From: Candidatus Zixiibacteriota bacterium | GTDB taxonomy: Bacteria > Zixibacteria > MSB-5A5 > WJJR01 | Direction of reading: 5' to 3' | Assembly: GCA_040752595.1 (NCBI GenBank) | Contig: JBFMGX010000004.1 | Location: forward strand, 449,808-513,807 | Length of the DNA stretch: 64,000 nt | Part shown: one piece after another, positions 8,181 to 17,883 of the stretch | How the letters are laid out: each line of letters opens with the position of its first letter | Position numbering within the stretch: position 1 is the first letter of the stretch | The notes under the pieces: model-generated | Database searches by the model: none | What the model was told of the DNA's origin: nothing | The model's input: the letters and a program-made list of their open reading frames with translations, nothing else | Program-made: the position numbers and the translations under genes

Positions 8181-11100
8181 CTACCCTCTTGTACAAAATA
8201 CCGCCTCTTCGCCCAAGAGTTCCCTCAGTGAATCGACCAGTTCCCGGCCTCCCTCAAGGCGGATTCGACGCGCCCGGATCTTCACCATCTCGTCGCCGAC
8301 GGGGACATGCAGGTAGAGAAACCCGTTCCCCCGGTCGTACCGGCCCAAAATAGCATCCAATTCATCAAGAATACCATCGTTGATTTGCTCCGGGGTCAGA
8401 TGGGCATGGACATCAAGCACCGCGCTCTGTCGCGCCTGGGACAGCAAGACCGCGGTCTGGACAACGATCTTGGGCTGTTCCCCCTCGCGTGTCGAGAGAC
8501 GTCCCCCGAGAATCACGAGGGCGTCGTTGGTCAGGATCGACCCATAGCGGCGATAGGGATCGGCAAAACAGATCGCCTCGATCGAGCCGCCGAAATCCTC
8601 CAGCGTAAGAAAGGCCATCAATTGGCCCTTGCGGTCGGTCTGAGTCCTGACCTGCGTGACCACGCCGGCGATCTGGACGTCGGATTCGTCGGGAAGTTCA
8701 CCCGCCTGGTCGGTGGTCGCGGTCGCGAACAACTTAAGGTCGTCGGCATAGGCCTGCAACGGGTGGCCGGAGACATAGAAGCCCAGAACCTCTTTTTCCT
8801 TGGCCCAGAGTTGCTCCTTCGTCCAGCGCGGCACGTCCGGAAGCGCGGGCGCGGTCGACTCCTGTTCGCCGGCGGCGAAGAGCGATGCCTGTCCGACCCG
8901 TCGGTCGGCGGCGCTCTGTGCCCCCCAGGACATGGCATCCTCTACCACGGCCAGGATCTGGGCGCGATGGCCGGGAACACGGTCGAATGCTCCGGAGCAG
9001 ACCAAGGCCTCGAGGGCGCGGCGGTTCACGGCCCGGCCGTCAACTCTGGCGGTGAAATCAAACAGCGACGTGTACGGTCCCCCCTCTTGGCGCGACCGGA
9101 CCACCGACAGCACGGCGCTCTCGCCGACGTTCTTCACGGCGGACAGACCGAAGAGGATGCGATCACCGAGGGCGGTGAAGGCGGCCCCCGAGGCATTGAT
9201 GTCGGGCGGGTCGACACTCAGACCCAAGCGTCGGCACTCGCGCATCAGCACCCGGATGCGGTCGGTGTCCCCCGTCTCCGACGACATCGTCGCCGCCATA
9301 AACTCGACCGGATGGTGGGCTTTCAGGTAGGCGCAACGGTACGCCAGAAGCGCATAGGCGGCGGCATGAGAGCGGTTGAATCCATACCGGGCGAAGGTCT
9401 CGCAGAACTCGAAGATCTTCTCCGCGGTTGCTTCTTCCACGCCGCGGGTCACCGCGCCGCCGATGAACTCGCCCTTCATGCGGGCCATGATCTCGGCGTT
9501 CTTCTTGCCCATCGCCGCCCGCAACGTGTCGGCCTTGGCCATGGAGAAACCGGCCAACTCGGCGGCGACCTGCATCACCTGATCCTGGTAGACGATGACG
9601 CCATAGGTGTCCTTCAGCACCGGCTCGATGCGCGGGTGGAGATGGACGATCTCCTTGTGGCCGTGTTTGCGGGCGATGTACTCATCGATCATGTTGGCGT
9701 CGAGCGGCCCCGGACGATAGAGGGCGTTCATGGCGATGAGGTCTTCGAATTCGGTCGGGCGCAACTTGCGCAGGTAATCGCGCATCCCCGAGGATTCGAA
9801 CTGAAAGATGCCGATCGTCTCGCCGGAGGCGAACAGGTCATAGACCGCCGAATCGGCCAGCCCCAGCGCCTCCCAGTCGATCGTCACGCCGCGATTGGCC
9901 GCCACCGCGCGGAGGGCGTCATCGATGACCGTCAGCGTGCGCAGACCGAGGAAGTCCATCTTCAGAAGACCGATCTTCTCCACGCACTTCATGTCGTACT
10001 GGGTCGTGATTTCGCCCTTGTTCCCCTTGTAGAGCGGCACGAACTCGGTGAGCGCATCCGGCGCGATCACGACCCCGGCCGCATGCGTCGAGGCATGACG
10101 GGTCAGTCCCTCCAGCGTGCGGGAGAAATCCAACAGCGTCGCCACGCGCGGATCGTCCTCGGCCATCTGGTTCAACTCCGGACGTAAACGCAACGCCTTC
10201 TCCAGCGTCATGTCGATCTCGAAGGGGATGATCTTGGCGATGCGGTCGACCTCACCGTAGGATATCCCGAGCACGCGGCCGACGTCGCGGACGACGCCGC
10301 GTGCCGCCATCGTGCCGAAGGTGATGATCTGGCAGACGTTGTCCTTGCCGTACTTGTCGATCACATAGCGGATGACCTCATCGCGCCCGCGATCGGAGAA
10401 GTCGATATCGATGTCCGGCATCGAAATTCGTTCCGGATTGAGGAAGCGCTCGAAGAGCAAACCGAAGCGGATCGGATCGATGTCCGTGATCTGGAGACAG
10501 TACGACACCAGCGATCCGGCGGCGGAGCCGCGACCCGGACCGACCGGAATGTCGTGCATCTTGGCATAGTGCACGAGGTCGGCCACCACCAGGAAGTACC
10601 CGGCGAACCCGGTGGCGCGGATGACACTCAGCTCATACTCGAGGCGTTGTTCCAGGCCGGGCGTGGCATGACGGTAGCGCCGGGCCAGTCCCTCCCGCGC
10701 CAAGTGTGAGAGGTAGCCGTCCTTGGAGTCGAAGCCGCGCGGTAGGGGAAAATCCGGCAGATGCAGACGGTCGAGTTCCAGCTCCAGACGGCACCCCTCG
10801 GCGATCTTCATCGTGTTGTCGATCGCCTCCGGGACATCGGCAAAGAGCTCCTTCATCTCCTCCGGCGACTTGAAGTACAGTTGGTCGGTGTTGTAGCGCA
10901 TGCGGTCGGCATCGGCCAGTGTCTTGCCGGTCTGGATGCAGAGAAGCGCATCGTGTGCCCGGGCGTGTCCCTGTTCCAAGTAGTGGCAGTCGTTGGTCGC
11001 GACCAGACCGACTCCCAACCGTCGCGAAAGCGCGATCACCGCCGGACGGACACGGTCCTCCACGTCGATGCGGTGGTCCTGGATCTCCAGGAAATACCCT

Positions 11101-11618
11101 TCGGAACCGAACAGATCGAGGTAGCGGCGGGCCGTTTCTTCCGCGCCGGTGTCGCGTCCGGCGAGGATATTCTGAGCCACTTCACCTTGGGCGCAGGCGG
11201 AGGTGACGGTCAGCCCCTCAGCGTGCTGCTTGAGCAGGTCGAAATCGATGCGCGGCCGGTGATAGAATCCCTCCAGAGAGGCGGCGCTGACCAGCTTGAC
11301 GAGGTTCTTGTACCCGGTCAGATTGCGCGCCAGCAAGAGGAGGTGATATCCGCCATCGGGGGCGCCGGGGACCGGTTGTTTGTGCTGCATGCCGCGCGGC
11401 GCGACATAGGTCTCGCAGCCGATGATCGGCACAATCCCGGCGGCGCGGCATTTGGTGTAGAATTCAATCGCCCCGAAGAGATTCCCGTGATCGGTTAGCG
11501 CCAAGGCCGGCATCTTCAGCGTCTTGGCCCGTTCCACCATCTCGGGGATGCGCGTCGCCCCGTCCAAGAGCGAATACTGGCTGTGGTTATGCAGATGGAC
11601 AAAGTCGGCGTGTTTCAT
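8181..11618 (-). CDS. dnaE: DNA polymerase III alpha subunit
   Basis: 1145 residues, the usual length for DnaE. The N-terminal PHP domain begins HLHNHSQYSLLDGATRIPEM. The polymerase domain holds the catalytic aspartates in MPDIDIDFSDRGRDEVI at about residues 400-416 and a GPGRGSAAGS segment. Tandem helix-hairpin-helix follows, then a QASLF motif that fits the sliding-clamp binding consensus, and the OB fold near residues 985-1060 (IAGVVTQVRTQTDRKGQ). It is the replicative polymerase subunit of the cytosolic holoenzyme. No proofreading exonuclease domain is fused to it. A 20-base palindrome and two repeat blocks lie upstream of its start. Confidence 0.97.
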   Translation of the reverse strand: MKHADFVHLHNHSQYSLLDGATRIPEMVERAKTLKMPALALTDHGNLFGAIEFYTKCRAAGIVPIIGCETYVAPRGMQHKQPVPGAPDGGYHLLLLARNLTGYKNLVKLVSAASLEGFYHRPRIDFDLLKQHAEGLTVTSACAQGEVAQNILAGRDTGAEETARRYLDLFGSEGYFLEIQDHRIDVEDRVRPAVIALSRRLGVGLVATNDCHYLEQGHARAHDALLCIQTGKTLADADRMRYNTDQLYFKSPEEMKELFADVPEAIDNTMKIAEGCRLELELDRLHLPDFPLPRGFDSKDGYLSHLAREGLARRYRHATPGLEQRLEYELSVIRATGFAGYFLVVADLVHYAKMHDIPVGPGRGSAAGSLVSYCLQITDIDPIRFGLLFERFLNPERISMPDIDIDFSDRGRDEVIRYVIDKYGKDNVCQIITFGTMAARGVVRDVGRVLGISYGEVDRIAKIIPFEIDMTLEKALRLRPELNQMAEDDPRVATLLDFSRTLEGLTRHASTHAAGVVIAPDALTEFVPLYKGNKGEITTQYDMKCVEKIGLLKMDFLGLRTLTVIDDALRAVAANRGVTIDWEALGLADSAVYDLFASGETIGIFQFESSGMRDYLRKLRPTEFEDLIAMNALYRPGPLDANMIDEYIARKHGHKEIVHLHPRIEPVLKDTYGVIVYQDQVMQVAAELAGFSMAKADTLRAAMGKKNAEIMARMKGEFIGGAVTRGVEEATAEKIFEFCETFARYGFNRSHAAAYALLAYRCAYLKAHHPVEFMAATMSSETGDTDRIRVLMRECRRLGLSVDPPDINASGAAFTALGDRILFGLSAVKNVGESAVLSVVRSRQEGGPYTSLFDFTARVDGRAVNRRALEALVCSGAFDRVPGHRAQILAVVEDAMSWGAQSAADRRVGQASLFAAGEQESTAPALPDVPRWTKEQLWAKEKEVLGFYVSGHPLQAYADDLKLFATATTDQAGELPDESDVQIAGVVTQVRTQTDRKGQLMAFLTLEDFGGSIEAICFADPYRRYGSILTNDALVILGGRLSTREGEQPKIVVQTAVLLSQARQSAVLDVHAHLTPEQINDGILDELDAILGRYDRGNGFLYLHVPVGDEMVKIRARRIRLEGGRELVDSLRELLGEEAVFCTRG

Positions 11619-11641
11619 TCAGGTACCTGTTGCGCGATTCG

Positions 11642-11661
11642 GGGCACGGCGCGCCGTGCCC
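11642..11661. repeat. 20-base perfect palindrome upstream of dnaE
   Basis: GGGCACGGCG followed by its exact reverse complement, 24 bases upstream of the dnaE start codon. It lies next to repeat 11668-11745 and is probably another member of the intergenic palindromes. An operator role is possible but not shown. Confidence 0.6.
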
Positions 11662-11667
11662 GATGAG

Positions 11668-11745
11668 CTCCCTCACCCGATCCGCCGGCGGCGCCGTGGC
11701 TGCCGGCAGGCAGGGATCGACCTCTCCCGGAGGGAGAGGTTATCC
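11668..11745. repeat. CTCTCCC-type composite repeat
   Basis: It starts CTCCCTCACCCGATCCGCC and ends in the CCTCTCCCGGAGGGAGAGG palindrome. A GGCGGCGCCG-rich segment interrupts the usual GATCCGCC/GGCGGATC pair. Confidence 0.8.
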
Positions 11746-11810
11746 AGGGCAATCCGCCTCTCCCCTTGTTCGTACGATTCTGATCCGGAAGGCGCAGGTC
11801 ATCTTTGTGT

Positions 11811-11880
11811 CGGGGCGAGGCGCTGCCTCGCCCAAGGGCGACCCGCGCCAGAGGCGCGCAGGCACCGAGTCGCCCCTACA
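11811..11880. repeat. GTAG-type palindrome doublet, diverged
   Basis: GGGGCGAGGC and GCCTCGCCC arms come first, then a second region of palindromes ending GTCGCCCCTACA. This is the same architecture as the doublets at 47798 and 58149, with one end changed (GTCG in place of GTAG). Together with 11642-11745 it fills the gap between dnaE and the upstream gene. Confidence 0.75.
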
Positions 11881-11904
11881 AACAAGCGCCGATCCGCAGA
11901 TCCA

Positions 11905-13236
11905 TCAACGCCGCCGTTTGCGTAGCCGCAGCTTGGCGTCGATCACGCCGGCCAGATCGGGCTTGCCGATCTCGGCGAGATCATAGCGCACGCGCACGGT
12001 CGGGTGTTTGATCTTGATCAAGCGCCGCAGATCGATCGGCGTGGCGATGATGACAGTGTCGACCCTGGCGGCATTGATCGTCGCCTGCATGTCGGCCACC
12101 TGCTTACTGCCGTACCCCATCGCCGGCAAGAGCGTGCCGATCCCCGGATAGGTCGCAAAGGTCTCCTTCAGCGTGCCGCGAATCCACGGGCGCGGGTCGA
12201 CGATCTCGGCGGCGCCGTACTTGCGCGCCGCCACGATCCCGGCGCCGTATTTCATTTCCCCGTGTGTGAGGGTGGGGCCATCCTCGATCACCAAGACGCG
12301 CTGGCCGGTGATGCGCTCGGGGGCATCGACCGAGATCGGCGAGGCGGCGTCGATCACGACCGCCTTGGGGTTGTGCCGGGCGATGTTGGCCCGCACCCGT
12401 TCGACCCCCTCCGGTGGCGCGGTGCCGAGCTTGTTGATGACAATGGCGTCGGCCATCATCAAATTGACCTCGCCGGGGTAGTACAGCAGTTCATGACCCG
12501 GACGATGCGGATCGGCCACGGTGATGTGCAAGTCGGGCCGGAAGAACGGCAGGTCGTTGTTGCCGCCGTCCCAGACGATGACGTCGGCCTCGGCTTCGGC
12601 CTCGTGCAAGATCTTCGCGTAGTCGACGCCGGCGTAGATGATCGTTCCGGTGACGATGTGCGGCTCGTATTCCTCGCGTTCCTCGATCGTGCAGTGGTGT
12701 TTGTCGAGGTCCGACAGTTTCGCAAAGCGCTGACAGACCTGCCTGGTAAGATCGCCATACGGCATCGGATGACGGATGGCGACAACGCGCAGGCCGCGTT
12801 CCTTTAGAAGGGCGCAGACACGCCGCGTCGTCTGGGATTTTCCCGCGCCGGTGCGCACCGCGCAGACCGCGACCACCGGGGCCTTGGATTCAAGCATCGT
12901 CCGGGCCGGTCCCAAAAGCGTGAAGTCGGCGCCGGATGAGATGACCCGGGCCGCCTGATGCATTACATAGGTGTAGGGGACATCGGAATAGGAAAAGACG
13001 ACCTCGTCGACTCTCAAATCGCGCACCAGCCGTTCGAGCGTCTGCTCCTTGTAGATCGGGATGCCCTTCGGATATCCCGGACCGGCCAGCTTGGCAGGAT
13101 AACGGCGGCCGTCGATGTTGGGAATCTGGGCGGCGGTGAATCCGACCACCACATAGGATCGGTTGCCGCGAAACACCGTGTTGAAGTTGTGGAAGTCACG
13201 CCCGGCGGCGCCCTGGATCAGTATCCGTCGTGCCAT
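11905..13236 (-). CDS. Cyclic 2,3-diphosphoglycerate synthetase-like GTPase
   Basis: 443 residues, with an AGGAGG ribosome site five bases before the ATG. The start RRILIQGAAGRDFHNFNTVF, the IPNIDGRRYP segment, a P-loop (VRTGAGKSQTTRR at about residue 130), IRHPMPYGDL, CTIEEREEYEP and WDGGNNDLPFFRPDLHI are hallmarks of the cDPG synthetase family. The archaeal enzyme cyclises 2,3-diphosphoglycerate to a thermolyte. Bacterial members are usually annotated only as GTPases and their substrate is not established. No 2-phosphoglycerate kinase gene is nearby. The C-terminus is basic (KLRLRKRRR). Confidence 0.85.
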   Translation of the reverse strand: MARRILIQGAAGRDFHNFNTVFRGNRSYVVVGFTAAQIPNIDGRRYPAKLAGPGYPKGIPIYKEQTLERLVRDLRVDEVVFSYSDVPYTYVMHQAARVISSGADFTLLGPARTMLESKAPVVAVCAVRTGAGKSQTTRRVCALLKERGLRVVAIRHPMPYGDLTRQVCQRFAKLSDLDKHHCTIEEREEYEPHIVTGTIIYAGVDYAKILHEAEAEADVIVWDGGNNDLPFFRPDLHITVADPHRPGHELLYYPGEVNLMMADAIVINKLGTAPPEGVERVRANIARHNPKAVVIDAASPISVDAPERITGQRVLVIEDGPTLTHGEMKYGAGIVAARKYGAAEIVDPRPWIRGTLKETFATYPGIGTLLPAMGYGSKQVADMQATINAARVDTVIIATPIDLRRLIKIKHPTVRVRYDLAEIGKPDLAGVIDAKLRLRKRRR

Positions 13237-13260
13237 GTCATCCTCCTGTCGCGTCTGTCC

Positions 13261-13340
13261 GGTGGGTGCTCCGCACCCACCGTGAAACGTGGTGGGTGCA
13301 GCTCGGCGTTGCTCGCCACAAGCAAAGCACCCACCCTACA
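13261..13340. repeat. GGTGGGTGC palindromes upstream of the cDPGS-like gene
   Basis: A GGTGGGTGC-TCC-GCACCCACC hairpin is followed by a second, split copy (GGTGGGTGC ... GCACCCACCCTAC). The second copy ends in CTAC, the complement of the GTAG head of this repeat class. The rest of the 13237-13600 gap is also mostly repeats. Confidence 0.8.
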
Positions 13341-13479
13341 TCACGTGGATCAAACGGCGGAGGCGAACCACAGGCATTCGATCAGGTAGTACCCGTGGAT
13401 GAAGCGTATGGTGCGGTGGTTGGTCATACAATCATAGTGGGTGGAGCCCGCCCTACATTCGATTCATCTGCGATTTCGA

Positions 13480-13532
13480 GTAGGGGCGGGGTTTCCCCGC
13501 CCTGTCAGTGGGCGCGGAGACCGCGCCCCTAC
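13480..13532. repeat. GTAG-headed REP-like doublet
   Basis: GTAG, then a GGGGCGGGG-TTT-CCCCGCCC hairpin, a short spacer, a GGGCGCGG-AGA-CCGCGCCC hairpin and closing CTAC. Each end carries the tetranucleotide facing outwards, like an inverted REP pair. Confidence 0.85.
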
Positions 13533-13557
13533 AATTCCAGCCGTACACGTCCCTCGC

Positions 13558-13604
13558 GGACAAGGGGCTTTCAGCCCCTTGATGGCGGGCGAAGCCCGCC
13601 CTAC
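13558..13604 (-). repeat. GTAG-headed repeat whose TAG is the aldehyde dehydrogenase stop codon
   Basis: Read on the minus strand: GTAG, GGCGGGC-TTC-GCCCGCC hairpin, then an AAGGGGCT-GAAAG-CCCCTT hairpin. The TAG at 13603-13601 ends the aldehyde dehydrogenase gene, so the repeat begins in its last codons and forms the 3' end of its mRNA. Confidence 0.85.
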
Positions 13605-15139
13605 TCATCAATTTGCGCCTTCTGTAATGCGCCGGAGAAGTCGACATAGATCGCCTTCCACTCCGAAAAGACATCCAATGCCGCCTGCCCCGCTTCGCGG
13701 TGCCCATTGCCGGTGGCCTTGGTGCCGCCAAAGGGGAGGTGTACCTCGGCGCCGATCGTCGGGGCGTTGACATAGAATATTCCGGTGTAGACATCACGCA
13801 TCGCGGCGAAGGCGCGGTTGACATCGCGGGTGTACAGCGACGCCGACAGCCCGTACGCGACATCATTGCAGACTTCGAGCGCCTGATCGAACGAGTCGAC
13901 CGGGATGATCGAAACCACCGGGCCGAAGATCTCCTCCTGCGCCAGACGCATCTTGGGATCGACGTCGCCGAAGATTGTCGGTTCATGGAAGAAACCATGC
14001 TTGAAGTCGCCCTGAGTCAGACGGTGGCCGCCGCACAACAGCGTGGCGCCATCCTCTTTCTTTCCGATCTCGACATAGCGCTCGACCGTGTGCAACTGCC
14101 CCTCGTTGATCGTCGGACCCATGTCGGTCTTCTCGTCGAGGCCGTTGCCGACCCGCAGCTTGCGGGCGCGCTCGACATACATCGTGATGAACTGCTTGTA
14201 CACCTTCTTGTGCACGATCACGCGCGAGGTGGCGGTGCAGCGCTGCCCGGTGGTGCCGAAGCCGCCCCAGAGGGCGCCCTCGATGGCCAGATCGAGGTCG
14301 GCGTCATCCATCACCATTTGCGCGTTCTTCCCGCCCATTTCGAGGCAGGTATGCTTGAATTCCGGACCACACAAGCTGGAGACATTGCGCCCGACCTCGG
14401 TCGAGCCGGTGAAGGAGACGAGCTTCACATCGGGATGATTGATCAATGCCTCGCCGACATCGCGGCCGGAGCCGGTGACCATGTTGATGACGCCGGGCGG
14501 CACGCCACACTCGGTGAGAACGGACAGGAAGTTGACCACCGACAACGGCGTGTCGGTCGCCGGCTTGATCACGATCGTGTTTCCCAGCACCAGCGCGGGC
14601 ATGATCTTCCATGAGGGGATCGCCATCGGGAAGTTCCACGGCGTGATCATGGCGCAGACGCCGAGCGGCTGGCGCACCGACATCTGGAATTTGTTGCGCA
14701 GTTCCGAGGGGGTGGTCTGGCCGAACTGACGTCTACCTTCTCCGGCCATGTAGTACGACATGTCGATCGCTTCTTGCACGTCGCCACGCGTCTCTTTGAG
14801 GATTTTCCCCATCTCGCGGGTCATGTCACGCGCGCAGTCCTCCTTCTTCTGCATCAGCCGCTCGCCGACCTTGTAGAGGATCTCAGCCCGTTTCGGCGCC
14901 GGGACCAGACGCCAGGAACGGAAGGCCTCAGCGGCGGCGGTGACCGCGGCATCGACGTCGCGATGGTCCGATTTCTGGAAGACGCCGACCAGTTCACGTT
15001 TGTCGGCCGGATTGCGATTCTCGAAGGTCTTGCCGGTTTTGGAAGCGACCCATCGGCCGCCGATCAGGTTCTTGTGCTCTTTCGCATCGCCACGAGCAGG
15101 CGCGGCCATCTTTTTCGTCGTCGTTGCGGTCCTCGGCAT
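13601..15139 (-). CDS. NAD(P)-dependent aldehyde dehydrogenase
   Basis: 512 residues; start ATG 15139 follows a GAGGAG ribosome site, while the ATG at 15154 lacks one. The domains are those of the ALDH superfamily: [20 protein letters not shown] at the start, the cofactor motif [13 protein letters not shown] near residue 160, GSTEVGR, the general base glutamate in LEMGGKN, and the catalytic cysteine in GQRCTATSR near residue 300. The C-terminus holds [17 protein letters not shown]. The GNGHREAG ending resembles semialdehyde dehydrogenases of lysine and sugar-acid breakdown, but the substrate cannot be fixed. The stop codon lies in a GTAG repeat. Confidence 0.93.
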   Translation of the reverse strand: MPRTATTTKKMAAPARGDAKEHKNLIGGRWVASKTGKTFENRNPADKRELVGVFQKSDHRDVDAAVTAAAEAFRSWRLVPAPKRAEILYKVGERLMQKKEDCARDMTREMGKILKETRGDVQEAIDMSYYMAGEGRRQFGQTTPSELRNKFQMSVRQPLGVCAMITPWNFPMAIPSWKIMPALVLGNTIVIKPATDTPLSVVNFLSVLTECGVPPGVINMVTGSGRDVGEALINHPDVKLVSFTGSTEVGRNVSSLCGPEFKHTCLEMGGKNAQMVMDDADLDLAIEGALWGGFGTTGQRCTATSRVIVHKKVYKQFITMYVERARKLRVGNGLDEKTDMGPTINEGQLHTVERYVEIGKKEDGATLLCGGHRLTQGDFKHGFFHEPTIFGDVDPKMRLAQEEIFGPVVSIIPVDSFDQALEVCNDVAYGLSASLYTRDVNRAFAAMRDVYTGIFYVNAPTIGAEVHLPFGGTKATGNGHREAGQAALDVFSEWKAIYVDFSGALQKAQIDE

Positions 15140-15456
15140 ACTCGAACTCCTCATCGTACTTGAACATCCACTCGCACAAGTTATAATTCTACAACATCCC
15201 CCTCGATCAGTAAAGAGGAATTGCCCCGCGCCGGCGCCAATACACTGCCGGACCGACGGTTACAATCGGCGATTATGCGTCGGGGCAGCATCGGGCGCAC
15301 GCCGTGCGCCCCGACCGAACAAGACTGTTGCGGCCGCTACAATCAGTTGCACAACCCCCCATGTTTCGCAACAACCGGCAAACAAGGGGCTTAAGCCCCT
15401 TGTTCACCCATCCAATGCCGAGCTGCCACAGTCCTTGAGAGGTTATGCGATCGATT
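15140..15456. other. 317-base gap, no gene seen
   Basis: It lies between the aldehyde dehydrogenase start and the MATE gene end. It holds a perfect 22-base palindrome at 15382-15403 (ACAAGGGGCTT and its complement), which is related to the GGGGCTT palindromes at 13562 and 56700. The 5' part shows the aldehyde dehydrogenase ribosome site but no convincing promoter. Confidence 0.6.
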
Positions 15457-16860
15457 CTATACTTCTTGGTGCAGCCAGCGCTTGCGCGAGAACCACCAGC
15501 CGTAGACGATGGCGGTGATTCCCTCAGAGGCGACATATCCCCACCAAACACCCTGCGGCCCCCCGCCGAGAACGTGCGAGAAGAGCCAGATCAACGGCAC
15601 CTGCAGAACCCAGGCGTGGATCAAGCCGATGACCATGGTCGGCACTGTGTTGCCGGCACCCATGAACGTGCCCTCGAACAGGACGAAGGCACCGACGAAC
15701 GGGAGTTGGAGCGCCATGACGCGGAAGAACACGGTGCCGATTTCACCGAATGACGGATCCGAGAAGAACACCCGGGTCAGCGGCGAGGCGCAGATTGCCA
15801 TCACGGCACCAAATGCCGTCATCACGATCACGCCCAGGCCGATCGCTTTGCGGGCCGTGACCCAGGCCAGGAGTTTGTCCCTGGCGCCGAGCGCGTGGCC
15901 GATCATGGGTGAAAGGCCCAGTTCGAGTCCCACGGCCAGGATGATCCCCAATTCGATCACGCGACTCCCGGCGCCATAGACCGCCACGTAGGACGCGCCG
16001 TAGTGCGCGATCATCGGCGTGACCACCATCCGTGCCAACGAGAAGGAGATTGAACTGATACCGGACGGGAGGCCGATCCGCATCATCTGACCCAGCGTGG
16101 AGACGTGCATCCGCCGCACCGCCGCCCAATCGAGACGAATGCGGAAGGCGCCGCGAAAGAACATCGCCAGTCCGACCAAAACGGTCAGGGCAAAGCCGGC
16201 GTTCGACGCCCATGCCGCTCCGGCGACGCCCAGCTTCGGGAGTCCCGCCAGGCCGAAGATGAGGAATGGATCAAGAATGGCGTTGAAGATCATCGAGACG
16301 ATCATGATCACCATCGCATAACGGGGATGATCGATGCCGCGCAACGAGGTGAACAACGTCCAGCATGGGAAGCTGAACACCAGGCCGAGGAACATCACCC
16401 GGCCATAGGCCACGGCATGGTCTGTGATTTCGCCTTCCGCTCCGAGGAGACGCACGATCCACGGCGTCAACAGGTAGCCCACGACGGCGCAGGCGGCGGC
16501 CGTCACGAACTTCAGGACGAAGGCCTCGACGATGGCGGTCTGTGTGCGCGCGATGTCCTTCTCGCCGTAGCGACGGGCGATGATCGCCACCGAACCGGCG
16601 CCGGCGATCTGATTGACCGAGGAGATCACCCAATAGAAGGCCCCGAAGATCGCCAATCCCGCGACCGGCTCCGGACCGAGACGACTGACCCAGAACATGT
16701 CGGTCAGACTATAGAGTTGTGTCGCGGCGTAGCCGATCACCGATGGCAGTCCCGTGCGCAGCACCGCACGGTAGACATGCCGTGGGTCGATCGGTTTGCG
16801 CGCGGCGATTGTCGGGGTGTCCGGGACCGGCGCCTCGGATGGCGTGCTCACCTTGTCCAT
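15457..16860 (-). CDS. MATE-family efflux transporter
   Basis: 467 residues with about twelve hydrophobic helices in two pseudo-symmetric halves. Helix 1 holds GLPSVIGYAATQLYSLTDMF, the usual MATE start with the aspartate of TDMFWV. The second half repeats the pattern (MRIGLPSGISSISFSLARMV). MATE proteins export drugs or metabolites in exchange for Na+ or H+ across the inner membrane; the substrate is unknown. Its start overlaps the end of the MBL hydrolase gene by 13 bases, so the two are co-transcribed. The C-terminus WFSRKRWLHQEV is cytosolic and basic. Confidence 0.92.
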   Translation of the reverse strand: MDKVSTPSEAPVPDTPTIAARKPIDPRHVYRAVLRTGLPSVIGYAATQLYSLTDMFWVSRLGPEPVAGLAIFGAFYWVISSVNQIAGAGSVAIIARRYGEKDIARTQTAIVEAFVLKFVTAAACAVVGYLLTPWIVRLLGAEGEITDHAVAYGRVMFLGLVFSFPCWTLFTSLRGIDHPRYAMVIMIVSMIFNAILDPFLIFGLAGLPKLGVAGAAWASNAGFALTVLVGLAMFFRGAFRIRLDWAAVRRMHVSTLGQMMRIGLPSGISSISFSLARMVVTPMIAHYGASYVAVYGAGSRVIELGIILAVGLELGLSPMIGHALGARDKLLAWVTARKAIGLGVIVMTAFGAVMAICASPLTRVFFSDPSFGEIGTVFFRVMALQLPFVGAFVLFEGTFMGAGNTVPTMVIGLIHAWVLQVPLIWLFSHVLGGGPQGVWWGYVASEGITAIVYGWWFSRKRWLHQEV

Positions 16861-17648
16861 CGCGTGACTGCCCCGCCTGTGATGTCCAGTGTCATGCCGT
16901 CCTCGGCGATGAGCATCTCAGCGTCGCGATCAGACGCGGAGTTGAGCGCCGCATCGACGTCGAAATCGTCTGACAAGTGGGTGAGAATCACGCGATGAAT
17001 ACCGCGCTTCCTCGCCCAGGGCCAGAGTTCGTCGATCACCACATGGCTGGTTTCGACCAACACCCAGTGGATCGGCGGCGGTACGGCATCCAGATCCGCC
17101 AGCGATCCCAGGTCCGAGGAGTAGAGGACGGTGCGCCCACCGGTGGCGATGCCGATCGCGAAGCACTCGTCGTTGCCAATGAATCCATGCGCCTGCCGCC
17201 AAAGGCGTCCGGCGGCGAAGTGAGTCGTCGGATACGGCGTCAGGCGCGCACCGTTCACATTCACCGGGCGACCCGATTCCAGTGACTCAAACCGGAGCGG
17301 AAACGGCAGGCGTTCGATGTGCAGGTGGCCAAGGTCAAGGAGATCGATCAAAGGTGCGATGGCATCCTTAGGGCAGTAGATGACCATTGGTTGAGTTGTA
17401 CCTGCCAGATAGCGCTGCTGGAGGAAGTAGGTTAGTCCGCAGACATGGTCGGCATGGGTGTGTGTGATGACGATAACATCAACCCATTCCGGCGCATACC
17501 CGGCCCGGAGGAAGTTGCGCGTGGCGCCGTCGCCGCAATCGATGAGGACGCCATGCGTGCCGAGATCCAGCAAGTAGGATGATGATGCACGGTGGGCCGA
17601 GGCCTTGCCTGCTGAGGAGCCGAGGATGATGAGTCTTGGCGTGTTCAT
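16848..17648 (-). CDS. Metallo-beta-lactamase-fold hydrolase, RNase Z-like
   Basis: 266 residues. The metal-binding motif THTHADHVCGL is at about residues 62-72. Further ligands are suggested by TTHFAAG, YSSDLGSLADLD (the aspartate before the last strand) and ILTHLSDDFD. It begins RLIILGSSAGKASAHRASSSYLLD, close to RNase Z/arylsulfatase-type MBL proteins. It lacks an obvious long flexible arm, so true tRNA 3'-processing is uncertain. It is translationally linked to the MATE exporter downstream (13-base overlap), which could mean that the two act on one toxic compound, though this is inference. Confidence 0.8.
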   Translation of the reverse strand: MNTPRLIILGSSAGKASAHRASSSYLLDLGTHGVLIDCGDGATRNFLRAGYAPEWVDVIVITHTHADHVCGLTYFLQQRYLAGTTQPMVIYCPKDAIAPLIDLLDLGHLHIERLPFPLRFESLESGRPVNVNGARLTPYPTTHFAAGRLWRQAHGFIGNDECFAIGIATGGRTVLYSSDLGSLADLDAVPPPIHWVLVETSHVVIDELWPWARKRGIHRVILTHLSDDFDVDAALNSASDRDAEMLIAEDGMTLDITGGAVTRWTR

Positions 17649-17698
17649 GGCGATAGCAGGTACGCAGGGCCGTGCACGTTCATCGACGACGGAACACT

Positions 17699-17782
17699 GT
17701 CACCCTGGGCGAAGCGAAGGGCCTCTATAGGATTCCACAGAGAATCGATGCCTATAGAGATGCTTCGCTTCGCTGCATGACA
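17699..17782. repeat. GCGAAGCGA dyadic dispersed repeat
   Basis: TGTCACCCTGGGCGAAGCGA opens the element and GCTTCGCTTCGCTGCATGACA closes it, with an inner CTATAGG/CCTATAG pair. Related copies are at 41105-41184 and 44589-44650, with half copies at 6895, 22118 and 60170. Confidence 0.85.
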
Positions 17783-17795
17783 GGGATGGGGCCAG

Positions 17796-17849
17796 CGGGG
17801 TATCCCCGCCCTCATAATATCCAAGAGGGCGCGGAGACCGCGCCCCTGC
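17796..17849. repeat. GCGGGGTATCCCCGC / GGGCGCGGAGACCGCGCCC palindrome pair
   Basis: Two adjacent hairpins of the same types as 13480-13532, without clear GTAG ends (the right end reads CCTGCA in place of CCTACA). Confidence 0.75.
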
Positions 17850-17857
17850 ATTATTGA

Positions 17858-17883
17858 TGGTGCGTGCAGAGCACGCACCCTAC
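17858..17883 (-). repeat. GTAG-headed repeat whose TAG is the threonine aldolase stop codon
   Basis: On the minus strand: GTAG followed by a perfect 9-base hairpin GGTGCGTGC-TCT-GCACGCACC. The TAG at 17882-17880 is the stop codon of the threonine aldolase gene. Confidence 0.85.

Noticed and set aside
13237..13600. Possible CRISPR array in the repeat-rich gap
   Set aside because: The repeats are different short hairpins without a regular repeat-spacer period, and there are no cas genes in the window.
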